A stretch of 64,000 bases of DNA from Bacteroidaceae bacterium (GTDB taxonomy: Bacteria > Bacteroidota > Bacteroidia > Bacteroidales > Bacteroidaceae): assembly GCA_017965425.1 (NCBI GenBank), contig JAGCPY010000086.1, positions 1 to 64,000 on the forward strand, read 5' to 3'. Within the stretch, counting starts at the first letter, position 1, and every line of letters begins with the position of its first letter. Below are positions 1-7,023 of this stretch, in pieces. The notes under the pieces were generated by a model. The model saw nothing but the letters and a program-made list of their open reading frames with translations. It was not told the DNA's origin and made no database searches. Made by a program: the position numbers and the translations under genes.

Positions 1-75
1 AGAGTATCCTTTCTGCTGAATATCTATTAATACAGTAGTTATTAACTCCTCTATCGTTGGTTTATCTGATTCCAT
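1..75 (-). CDS. 5' end of an unknown ORF leaving the left edge
   Basis: An ATG at 75 opens a frame without stops to position 1 (25 codons), beginning MESDKPTIEELITTVL and ending IQQKGYS. It has its own promoter 20-30 bp upstream and sits directly behind the point where tuf stops matching EF-Tu. The short acidic/helical N-terminus ending in a KGYS-like turn is reminiscent of the SAM-like N-terminal domain of tyrosine recombinases, but 25 residues cannot prove this. If it is an integrase, the left edge would be the end of an integrated element. Confidence 0.45.
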   Translation of the reverse strand, partial: MESDKPTIEELITTVLIDIQQKGYS

Positions 76-83
76 TTATTTTC

Positions 84-335
84 TTAAATAATGGCGCAAA
101 GGTACTGCTTTTTTACGATGCTACCAAGATATACCATAGCGGTGTTGATGGTGATACCGCGCTCTTTCTCTTCGGGAGCGTTGTCAATCTGATCAAAGCT
201 CTTAATCTCAGAGAGGCCCTGCTTAGCCAACACGGTGGTGATGGCGGCGGTCAGAGTTGTCTTACCGTGGTCAACGTGGCCAATAGTACCAATGTTGACA
301 TGAGGTTTGGTTCTTTCGAATTTTTCTTTAGCCAT
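84..335 (-). pseudogene. tuf: Elongation factor Tu, 5' fragment only
   Basis: Residues 1-65 are a textbook EF-Tu N-terminus: [20 protein letters not shown] followed by the P-loop GHVDHGKT (19-26) and the switch I region ending KERGITINT. After that the frame changes to unrelated sequence and stops 17-18 codons later, so switch II, most of the G domain and domains 2-3 are absent. EF-Tu is normally about 395 residues and delivers aminoacyl-tRNA to the ribosome as a GTPase. The gene follows tRNA-Tyr, tRNA-Gly and tRNA-Thr, its usual Bacteroidales position, so this is the expected locus and not a stray copy. Either an insertion has cut the gene, or the assembly joins two molecules here; a working tuf must exist elsewhere if the junction is real. 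Confidence 0.8.
96..127 (-). promoter_or_regulatory. Promoter of the left-edge ORF
   Basis: The minus strand reads TTGG (124-127), a 19-bp spacer, then TACCTTTGC (96-104), a good Bacteroidota -33/-7 pair. Transcription would start near 90 and reach the ATG at 75. It lies in the non-tuf segment next to the junction near 141. Confidence 0.6.
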
Positions 336-388
336 AGCTTAAATATTAGATATGAATGAATGAATAATCTTCATTGTTTGCTTAAGAG

Positions 389-460
<72 letters not shown>

Positions 461-481
461 AATAATCTGTCTCGAACTTAG

Positions 482-554
482 AGCGGAAGACGGGGCTCAA
501 ACCCGCGACCCCCAGCTTGGAAGGCTAGTGCTCTATCAACTGAGCTACTTCCGC
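482..554 (-). tRNA. tRNA-Gly (anticodon TCC)
   Basis: Acceptor GCGGAAG/CTTCCGC, anticodon loop CTTCCAA between CTAGC and GCTGG, T arm with GTTTGAGCC. No encoded CCA. It lies 21 bp upstream of tRNA-Thr. Confidence 0.95.
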
Positions 555-567
555 ATCTACATTTCGG

Positions 568-650
568 TGGGCAAAGATGGATTCGAACCACCGAAGGCGT
601 ACGCCAGCAGATTTACAGTCTGCCCCATTTGGCCACTCTGGAATTTGCCC
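568..650 (-). tRNA. tRNA-Tyr (anticodon GTA)
   Basis: Class II tRNA with a long variable arm. Acceptor GGGCAAA/TTTGCCC, anticodon stem GCAGA/TCTGC around loop CTGTAAA (GTA), T arm with GGTTCGAATCC. It is the first gene of the tRNA-Tyr/Gly/Thr/tuf unit. Confidence 0.95.
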
Positions 651-697
651 CTGTGCTTCAAATGTTTTACCACCTTCCACACTTCGTTTTTTCAGTG

Positions 698-770
698 CCT
701 TTGCAGCCGTTTGGACAGCAAACCATCTCGAAACGGCTGCAAAGGTAGATGTTATTTTCGGAACCGCAAA
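698..770 (-). promoter_or_regulatory. Promoter of the tRNA-Tyr-Gly-Thr-tuf unit, overlapped by a 15-bp dyad
   Basis: The minus strand has TTTG (767-770), a 19-bp spacer and TACCTTTGC (739-747). A perfect 15-bp inverted repeat, CCTTTGCAGCCGTTT at 698-712 and AAACGGCTGCAAAGG at 731-745, places one arm across the -7 box and start site and the other in the leader. It could be an operator or a leader hairpin. Confidence 0.7.
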
Positions 771-787
771 ATATTTTCACAACTTTT

Positions 788-1084
788 TTATCGGTCCTGT
801 CGTTTTTCCTTTGTTTTTTGCAGTTGCTTCAGCAAAGCATCCATGCAATTGTCGATTGCTTCTTCAAAAGTGTCGCAGACCTTCTCGGCGAACAGCTCGG
901 ATCCTGCATTGACGCGGATGGACACCTCTTTGTTCATGGCCGTCTCTGGTTTGACGACTTTCAATGACACCTCTACCTTTCTTATTTCATCGCTGAACTT
1001 TTCGAGCTTCTTCACTTTCTTGTGAATGAAGTCCTGCAGTTTCTCTGTAGGTTCAAATCGGATAGCCTGAATGTTCAATTCCAT
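788..1084 (-). CDS. hpf: Ribosome hibernation promoting factor, short form
   Basis: The 98-residue product starts MELNIQAIRFEPTEKLQDFI and has the small beta-alpha-beta fold pattern of the HPF/YfiA family, which binds the 30S decoding region and shuts down idle ribosomes. It has no C-terminal dimerisation domain, so it is the short type, with a charged KTKEKRQDR tail. It lies 38 bp after the recombinase gene, in the series rpsU-xerC-hpf-tRNAs-tuf, so a ribosome-silencing factor sits among translation genes. The ATG at 1084 is the only sensible start. Confidence 0.9.
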   Translation of the reverse strand: MELNIQAIRFEPTEKLQDFIHKKVKKLEKFSDEIRKVEVSLKVVKPETAMNKEVSIRVNAGSELFAEKVCDTFEEAIDNCMDALLKQLQKTKEKRQDR

Positions 1085-1122
1085 AGTTAACCTCCTTTTA
1101 ATTTAAGTGTTGGTATTCGTGT

Positions 1123-2040
1123 TTATGCCCTTGGATGGGCTTCGCTATACACTTTCTTGAGTTCCTCGAAAGTTGTGTGGGTGTAGATTTCTGTAGTTGA
1201 CAGTTTCTCATGACCCAGCAGTTCCTTGACAGATTCGAGGTTTGCACCGTGATTCAGCATCGAGGTGGCGAAGGTGTGTCTCAAGACGTGGGGGCTACGC
1301 TTTCGCTGTGTGGTAACCAGCCCCAGTTTTTCCTTAATCATCACTCGGACGGCGGCGGCTCCTATTCTCATGCCCTTTCTGCTGAGAAAGAAGGCCTGTT
1401 CGTCCCGGTTGATATCTGCGGCGAGAGCGGCACGTTCCTCCATATATATATATATAAGGTGTAGCAGTTCATCGCCAAAAGGCACAATCCTTTGTTTGTT
1501 TCCCTTACCCGTCACCTTGACGGTACGTGCGCTCACATTCACGTCACGGATGTCAAGATTCACCAACTCCCCCAGCCGCAGTCCAGTTTCGTAGAGCATG
1601 GCCACTATCAAGTGGTTTCGACGACCTTCAAAGCTGTCCTTGAACATACCTTCCGTGTCCAGCAGCCTATCCATTTCGTCCTCGCGGACGAAAGCAGGCA
1701 ACACACGTTCTTTCTTGGGAGCCGTAACGTTATGTGCGGGATCCTGTTCCACGAGCCCTCGTTGAAGGAGATGCTTGTAGCAGGATCTCAATGCCGAAAG
1801 GCGTCTTTGGACGGTTGTGGCTTTGTTGCCACGTTCCATCATCGAGAGCACCCACTCACGGATGACATCGGCATCTACGGTCTGCCAGGTAAGTGAATTG
1901 TCCAATCCCTTGAAAAACAACTCGAACGCCATCAAGTCGTCTCGATATTCCTCCACGGTTCTGGGCGAAGCATTCCGCTCATATCTGAGGTAGTCGAGAT
2001 AGGTTTCAGACAATGCCAAATCCTCTTTTTGTTGTTTCAC
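1123..2040 (-). CDS. xerC: Tyrosine recombinase, XerC type
   Basis: The 305-residue protein has an N-terminal SAM-like DNA-binding domain (about 10-95) and a C-terminal catalytic domain. The catalytic residues are visible: Arg in ETGLRLGEL, Lys in the GKGNKQRIVPF hairpin, His-x-x-Arg in SPHVLRHTFAT, the LGH box in ELLGHEKLSTT and the nucleophile Tyr in EIYTHTT. This is the size and layout of XerC/XerD, which resolve chromosome dimers at dif. The start is GTG. It sits between rpsU and hpf, as in other Bacteroidales. An uninterrupted AT dinucleotide run (about 1442-1456) lies inside the reading frame and encodes IYIYM. Confidence 0.88.
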   Translation of the reverse strand: MKQQKEDLALSETYLDYLRYERNASPRTVEEYRDDLMAFELFFKGLDNSLTWQTVDADVIREWVLSMMERGNKATTVQRRLSALRSCYKHLLQRGLVEQDPAHNVTAPKKERVLPAFVREDEMDRLLDTEGMFKDSFEGRRNHLIVAMLYETGLRLGELVNLDIRDVNVSARTVKVTGKGNKQRIVPFGDELLHLIYIYMEERAALAADINRDEQAFFLSRKGMRIGAAAVRVMIKEKLGLVTTQRKRSPHVLRHTFATSMLNHGANLESVKELLGHEKLSTTEIYTHTTFEELKKVYSEAHPRA

Positions 2041-2112
2041 CGAGGCGAAATTAGAGGTTTTTCTTCAGACTGCCAAATAAATTCAGCAAAAATTCATGAA
2101 ACACTTCTTTTT

Positions 2113-2304
2113 TTAGTCTTCGATACGGCGCAACTGCTGGACATAGACAGCGTGCTCCTTAGCCAGACGCTTCAGCACTGAAGGCTTGTCGAACTGCTGG
2201 CGACGACGGAGTTCTTTCACGACACCGGTCTTCTCGAATTTACGCTTGAACTTCTTAAGGGCGCGTTCGATGTTCTCGCCTTCCTTTACAGGTACTACAA
2301 TCAT
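2113..2304 (-). CDS. rpsU: 30S ribosomal protein S21
   Basis: This 63-residue, highly basic protein has the S21 pattern: MIVVPVKEGENIERALKKFK, then FEKTGVVKELRRRQQFDKPS. S21 joins the small subunit late, near the anti-Shine-Dalgarno region. It is the first gene of the rpsU-xerC-hpf-tRNA series. Its promoter is strong and there is a roughly 65-nt leader. Confidence 0.95.
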   Translation of the reverse strand: MIVVPVKEGENIERALKKFKRKFEKTGVVKELRRRQQFDKPSVLKRLAKEHAVYVQQLRRIED

Positions 2305-2370
2305 GTTGATTTTGTTTTGATTAAATTATTATTAAAAACACAATGCTCCGACGAATAGTCGAAAAGCGGG

Positions 2371-2402
2371 GCAAAAGTACGCATAAATTCCCGACTGACA
2401 AA
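2371..2402 (-). promoter_or_regulatory. rpsU promoter
   Basis: On the minus strand TTTG (2399-2402), 19-bp spacer, TACTTTTGC (2371-2379); a near-ideal Bacteroidota promoter about 65-70 bp before rpsU. Confidence 0.75.
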
Positions 2403-2495
2403 GAAAATGGACATTTTTTTGTTGAAAGAAACATGAATCCGTGTGCCTGCTGCAAATTCAAATGCTAAAAACGCCACATGTTTCGAATTTTTGCG

Positions 2496-2504
2496 TACCT
2501 TTGC
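2496..2504 (+). promoter_or_regulatory. nagB -7 element
   Basis: TACCTTTGC lies 44 bp before the nagB ATG, pointing away from the rpsU promoter. I see no clear -33 TTTG at the right distance. Confidence 0.6.
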
Positions 2505-2548
2505 AGCCAGAAAGTTTACAGATACGTTAACTAAACATTTTATCTATT

Positions 2549-3340
2549 ATGCGAGTAATCATTGAACCGAACTACGATCGGATGTCCCAGTGGGCAGCTG
2601 ATTACGTCATTAACAAGATTAACGCTGCCAACCCCACCGCAGAGAAACCTTTCGTCCTTGGCCTGCCGACTGGCAGCAGCCCTATTGGCATGTACCGTGC
2701 CCTCGTTGAGGCCAACAAAGCGGGTCGTGTCACCTTCAAGAACGTTCTCACTTTCAACATGGACGAGTATGTTGGTCTGCCTGAAAGCCATCCCGAAAGC
2801 TATCATAGCTTCATGGCCACCAATCTCTTTGATCACATTGACATCCCCCGCGAGAATATCCACATCCTGAATGGCAACGCCAAGGATCTCGCTGCTGAAT
2901 GCGCCCACTACGAGCAGATGATCCAGGAAACCGGTGGCATTGACCTCTTTATTGGCGGCATCGGCCCCGACGGTCACATCGCCTTCAACGAGCCGGGCAG
3001 CAGCCTGAAGAGCCGCACCCGTCAGAAGACCCTCACCACCGATACGCGCGTAGCCAACAGCCGCTTCTTCGGCGGACGTCCAGAAGATGTGCCTGCCACC
3101 GCACTCACAGTGGGTGTTGGCACTGTCATGGATGCTCGTGAAGTGCTCATACTCTGTAATGGACATGCCAAGAGCCGCGCTCTGCAAGCTGCCATCGAAG
3201 GTCCTGTCACCCACTGGTGGACCATCAGTGCCCTGCAGGAACATCCCCACGGCATCATCGTCTGCGATGAAGCTGCCACGGAGGAAATCAAGCACGGAAC
3301 CTACAAGTATTTCAAGGATATCGAAAAGGACAACCTCTAA
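2549..3340 (+). CDS. nagB: Glucosamine-6-phosphate deaminase
   Basis: This 263-residue enzyme converts glucosamine 6-phosphate to fructose 6-phosphate and ammonia, feeding amino sugars into glycolysis. The key residues fall at family positions: Asp72 in NMDEYVGL, and Asp141, His143 and Glu148 in [14 protein letters not shown]. The phosphate-binding loop LGLPTGSSP is at 37-45. Length matches the hexameric NagB enzymes and no extra domain is present. It is a single-gene unit with its own promoter, convergent with cysS across a repeat-rich spacer. The partner nagA is not in this window. Confidence 0.96.
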   Translation: MRVIIEPNYDRMSQWAADYVINKINAANPTAEKPFVLGLPTGSSPIGMYRALVEANKAGRVTFKNVLTFNMDEYVGLPESHPESYHSFMATNLFDHIDIPRENIHILNGNAKDLAAECAHYEQMIQETGGIDLFIGGIGPDGHIAFNEPGSSLKSRTRQKTLTTDTRVANSRFFGGRPEDVPATALTVGVGTVMDAREVLILCNGHAKSRALQAAIEGPVTHWWTISALQEHPHGIIVCDEAATEEIKHGTYKYFKDIEKDNL

Positions 3341-3380
3341 GCTGTCCATACTGCCACTATCTTTTGGCAGATGATGCTGG

Positions 3381-3640
3381 AAGGTGTACATCTTCAATAA
3401 AGAAGGTGTACACCTTTCTTATTGCAGATATACACCCTCCCACTCCAGTATTTTCCAAAACAGCCCTCACCTCCCTCACCACTCAAGTTAGAACGTTGAT
3501 TACAAGTAATTTATGTCCACTTAAAAGGGTGAGGAATAGGTGAGACTTTTTTTAAATCCCTCACCTATTCCTCACCCTTTTTTCACCCCATAACCATCAC
3601 ACCTTCAAACATCTACAGAAGAAAGTGAGGGAGTGAGGGA
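3381..3640. repeat. Dispersed palindromic element, copy A (nagB-cysS spacer)
   Basis: The 337-bp spacer 3341-3677 holds no gene. It contains a GTGTACA hairpin (3381-3395 against 3402-3416), outer arms rich in CCCTCACC (3464-3480) and GTGAGGGA (3625-3640), and between them a perfect 22-bp inverted repeat (3523-3544 and 3560-3581, 15-nt loop) running into six T. The last is a strong candidate bidirectional terminator for the convergent nagB and cysS. Related copies lie at 15723-16059 and 36571-36738. Confidence 0.75.
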
Positions 3641-3677
3641 TATTTTGAGAAAACTCATGATATAGGGGTTGATTTCA

Positions 3678-5186
3678 TTACTTATTCAGCGTCCATGTGG
3701 CACCGTCCTTCGTATCCTTGATCTCGAAACCGAGCGCCGTGAGTTCGTTACGAATCTTATCGCTGGTGGCCCAGTCTTTGTTGGCCTTGGCAATGGCGCG
3801 CTGTTCGAGCAGCATGTCCACGACGTGACCATAGGCTTCATCACGTGCAGCGGAAGTGCCGTTGGCAGAGGCCGTTGGAGGCAACAGCCCCAAGATGTCC
3901 TCCGTGAAGAGGTGCATGGTTTGCGAGAGTTCATCAAGGTCATCGGCAGTGATGGTTCCCTTGTGGTCTATAACGCGATTGATGGTGGAGGCGGCATCGA
4001 AAAGGTGGCTGATGACGAGGGGCGATGCCAAGTCGTCGTTCATGGCATCATAGCACTTCTGACGCAATTCCGATGCCACCTTGTGCGTCTGTTCGTCGCT
4101 CTCGGCGGCGGGGGTAATGCGCTTCAAGTCGGCAATGGCCGTCATCAAGCGCAGCAACCCCTTCTCGGCAGCTTGCAAAGCTTCATTGGAAAAATCGACC
4201 GTGGAACGGTAATGAGCCTGCAAGATGAAAAAGCGTACGGTCATGGGCGAGTAGGCCTGAGTCAGTTTCTCATGTGTTCCGTTGAAGAACTCATTGAGCG
4301 TGATGAAGTTGCCGAGGGACTTTCCCATCTTCTGCCCACCGATGGTGATCATGTTGCAGTGCATCCAGTACTTCACCATATCGTCGCCTTGAGAAGCCAC
4401 GGCCTGAGCTATCTCGCACTCATGGTGCGGGAAGACGAGATCCATGCCACCGCCGTGGATGTCAAAGTGATTGCCTAAGTATTTGCGTCCCATGGCGGTG
4501 CACTCGCAATGCCACCCGGGGAAGCCGTCGCTCCAAGGTGAAGGCCATCGCATGATGTGCTCGGGTTGGGCGCATTTCCAAAGGGCGAAATCGACTTGAT
4601 TGTGTTTCTCCCCCACTCCATCCAGCTCGCGGCTGTTGTTAATGACATCCGTCAGGTTGCGTCCAGAGAGCTTGCCATAGCGATGCTTCTCATTGTATTT
4701 CTCCACATCGAAATAGACGCTGCCCTGACTTTCGTAGGCATAGCCGTTAGCCAGAATTTCCTTAACGAGCTGAATCTGTTCGATGATATGTCCCGTGGCA
4801 TGTGGCTCAATGCTGGGTGGCAGGCAGTTGAGAGCGCGCATGGCATCGTGGAAGCGGTTGGTATAATACTGCGCCACCTCCATTGGCTCCAGCTGTTCCA
4901 GCCGCGCCTTCTTGGCAATCTTGTCTTCGCCCTCGTCTGCATCGTGCTCCAGATGCCCTACATCCGTGATATTGCGGACATAGCGCACCTTGTAGCCAAT
5001 ATGTTGCAGGTATCGGAACAGCAAGTCGAAGGTGATGGCGGGCCGGGCATGACCCAGATGGGCGTCGCCATAGACGGTTGGGCCGCAGACATACATACCC
5101 ACGCGGCCTTCAACAACGGGTTTGAACAGGACTTTAGTCCTACTCAATGTATTATATATCAGCAAGGGTTGATTACTCATTTTCAA
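3678..5186 (-). CDS. cysS: Cysteinyl-tRNA synthetase
   Basis: This 502-residue class I synthetase charges tRNA-Cys. The HIGH signature is HLGH (43-46), just after the zinc-binding Cys34 in [10 protein letters not shown]; other zinc ligands are in GWHCECTAM and FPHHECE. The KMSKS signature appears as KMGKS in [11 protein letters not shown], a change in the fourth residue. The C-terminal helical anticodon-binding region is complete. The ATG at 5186 could be replaced by the second Met two codons on. It lies 50 bp after ispG on the same strand and ends in the repeat-bearing spacer. Confidence 0.96.
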   Translation of the reverse strand: MKMSNQPLLIYNTLSRTKVLFKPVVEGRVGMYVCGPTVYGDAHLGHARPAITFDLLFRYLQHIGYKVRYVRNITDVGHLEHDADEGEDKIAKKARLEQLEPMEVAQYYTNRFHDAMRALNCLPPSIEPHATGHIIEQIQLVKEILANGYAYESQGSVYFDVEKYNEKHRYGKLSGRNLTDVINNSRELDGVGEKHNQVDFALWKCAQPEHIMRWPSPWSDGFPGWHCECTAMGRKYLGNHFDIHGGGMDLVFPHHECEIAQAVASQGDDMVKYWMHCNMITIGGQKMGKSLGNFITLNEFFNGTHEKLTQAYSPMTVRFFILQAHYRSTVDFSNEALQAAEKGLLRLMTAIADLKRITPAAESDEQTHKVASELRQKCYDAMNDDLASPLVISHLFDAASTINRVIDHKGTITADDLDELSQTMHLFTEDILGLLPPTASANGTSAARDEAYGHVVDMLLEQRAIAKANKDWATSDKIRNELTALGFEIKDTKDGATWTLNK

Positions 5187-5237
5187 TATATATTAAATGG
5201 AAGGAATCAGTATTATTTACACATTCTTTTTACACTC

Positions 5238-6392
5238 TCACACCTTCTTGCCATCTTCTTCGATGATAGCCAGCAACCGCTCTACGGCTTCTTCCTGTGG
5301 TATGTTTTTCTCCACACATTCACGACCTCTATAGAGGCTTACCTTGCCGCGTGCAGCACCCACGTAGCCGTAGTCGGCGTCAGCCATCTCGCCCGGACCG
5401 TTGACGATACAGCCCATGATGCCTATCTTCAAGCCCTTCAAGTGGCTGGTGGCAGCCTTGATGCGCTGGATGGTCTGGGGTAGATCATAGAGAGTGCGGC
5501 CACATCCCGGACAAGAGATGTATTCGGTCTTGGTCTGCCGCAGACGTGCGGCCTGCAAGAGTGAATAGGCCACAGGAATCTCATTCTCTGGCGGTTCACT
5601 GAGCGAAACACGGATGGTATCGCCAATGCCGTCAATGAGCAAGGCACCAATGCCGACTGCGGACTTCAGACGCCCGTCCTCACCCTCGCCCGCCTCGGTG
5701 ACACCCAAATGCAGCGGAAAGGTCATGCCCTCGGCATCCATGGTATGGCAGAGAAGACGAACGCTCTCCACCATCACCACCGTGTTCGAGGCCTTGATGG
5801 AAACGACCACATTCATGAAATGCTCACGCACGCACACACGAAGGAATTCCATACAAGACTCGACAATGCCGGCAGGCGTGTCTCCATAGCGCGACATGAT
5901 GCGGTCGCTGAGCGAACCGTGGTTCACGCCTATACGTATGGCGGTTCCGTGTTCACGGCAGATGTTGAGGAAAGGGATAAGGCGGTCTTCAATCTTCTGA
6001 AGTTCGGCCGCATATTCTTCGTCGGTATATTCCAGCTTCTTGAACTGACGGGCAGCATCCACATAGTTGCCCGGATTGATGCGCACCTTCTCGCAGTAGC
6101 GAGCCGCCACATCGGCCACGGCTGGATTGAAATGTACGTCGGCCACAAGTGGCACATCGCAACCAGCGGCCCGCACCCGTTCACGAATGACCTTCATGTT
6201 CTCTGCCTCTCTCACGCCCTGTGTGGTCAATCGCACCAGCTCTCCACCGGCAGCCGCAATGGCCAGAATCTGTTGGACACAACCGTCGGTGTCCAAAGTG
6301 GACGTCGTACACATGGATTGCACACGCACAGGGTTTTCACCACCAATGCCGATATTTCCGACGCGTACTTCGTGGGTCTTTCTTCGTTGCAC
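5238..6392 (-). CDS. ispG: 4-hydroxy-3-methylbut-2-enyl diphosphate synthase, compact form
   Basis: IspG (GcpE) carries out the reductive ring opening of MEcPP to HMBPP in the methylerythritol-phosphate isoprenoid pathway. The N-terminal TIM barrel starts QRRKTHEVRVGNIGIGG, and the C-terminal 4Fe-4S domain has Cys in CPGCGRTLYD and GCIVNGPGE. The barrel end reads TEAGEGEDGRLKSAVGIG, the wording I associate with the long plant/Bacteroidota type, but the roughly 200-residue insert expected before the Fe-S domain is missing. The start is GTG; an in-frame TAA sits three codons upstream, so no longer start is possible. Confidence 0.93.
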   Translation of the reverse strand: MQRRKTHEVRVGNIGIGGENPVRVQSMCTTSTLDTDGCVQQILAIAAAGGELVRLTTQGVREAENMKVIRERVRAAGCDVPLVADVHFNPAVADVAARYCEKVRINPGNYVDAARQFKKLEYTDEEYAAELQKIEDRLIPFLNICREHGTAIRIGVNHGSLSDRIMSRYGDTPAGIVESCMEFLRVCVREHFMNVVVSIKASNTVVMVESVRLLCHTMDAEGMTFPLHLGVTEAGEGEDGRLKSAVGIGALLIDGIGDTIRVSLSEPPENEIPVAYSLLQAARLRQTKTEYISCPGCGRTLYDLPQTIQRIKAATSHLKGLKIGIMGCIVNGPGEMADADYGYVGAARGKVSLYRGRECVEKNIPQEEAVERLLAIIEEDGKKV

Positions 6393-6395
6393 TTT

Positions 6396-6515
6396 AGTTT
6401 AACGTTTAAGGTTTAAAGTATAATGTAGATTGCTTTGAGAATAAGTTTTAGTTTAGGTTTCTGTTATAGGAACATTAGATCTCCCATTAAACTTTAAGCC
6501 TTAAACTTTAAACTT
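6396..6515. repeat. AT-rich inverted repeat between purE and ispG
   Basis: Arms of the GTTTAAGGTTTAAAG type (about 6398-6420) and the TTTAAGCCTTAAACTTTAAA type (about 6487-6512) face each other across about 65 bp. A shorter relative (TTTAAGGTTTAAC) lies at 19360-19375 upstream of the SRPBCC gene. The right arm runs into the 3' end of purE, whose last codons (KYKFKV) are part of the repeat. Confidence 0.55.
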
Positions 6516-7004
6516 ATACTTCACTTCCGCCAGTTCCTGATTGGCCTTCACAATCTTCTGTGCCAGCCCCTTCTTATACTCACGCATCCGCTCTGCCAAC
6601 GCCTCATCCGAGAGAGCCAGCATTTCACAAGCCAATACGGCTGCGTTCTGGGCGCCGTTCACACCGACGGTAGCAACAGGTATGCCTGGTGGCATCTGTA
6701 CGATGGAAAACAGAGCATCCAAGCCGTCGAGCATCCCCTTAATAGGCACGCCGATGACAGGCAACGTCGTGTTGGCAGCGATGACACCCGGCAAAGCAGC
6801 TGCCATGCCGGCTGCAGCGATGATGACACGCAGCCCACGACCTTCTGCTTCGCAGGCAAAACGTTCGACCTCAGCAGGAGTGCGGTGAGCAGAGAGGGCA
6901 TTCAACTCGAACGGAACTTCCAACTCATCGAGGAATTTGGCAGCCTTTTCCATGACAGGAAGGTCACTGGTACTGCCCATGATAATGGAAACAAGTGGAG
7001 TCAT
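6501..7004 (-). CDS. purE: N5-carboxyaminoimidazole ribonucleotide mutase
   Basis: PurE class I rearranges N5-CAIR to CAIR in purine synthesis. From the ATG at 7004 the protein is 167 residues and begins MTPLVSIIMGSTSDLPVMEK. The substrate loops GSTSDLPVM, SAHRTP and AAGMAAALPGV are intact. A longer frame starts at 7064, but it runs back into the sulfatase 3' end and adds 20 unrelated residues, so the shorter start is preferred. It follows the sulfatase by 19 bp and precedes ispG. Confidence 0.93.
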   Translation of the reverse strand: MTPLVSIIMGSTSDLPVMEKAAKFLDELEVPFELNALSAHRTPAEVERFACEAEGRGLRVIIAAAGMAAALPGVIAANTTLPVIGVPIKGMLDGLDALFSIVQMPPGIPVATVGVNGAQNAAVLACEMLALSDEALAERMREYKKGLAQKIVKANQELAEVKYKFKV

Positions 7005-7023
7005 ATATCTGTCTTTTTTATCG

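Noticed and set aside
1123-2040. Tyrosine recombinase as a mobile-element integrase
   Set aside because: Its position between rpsU and hpf, and its XerC length and motifs, mark it as the housekeeping recombinase, not an integrase of an element.
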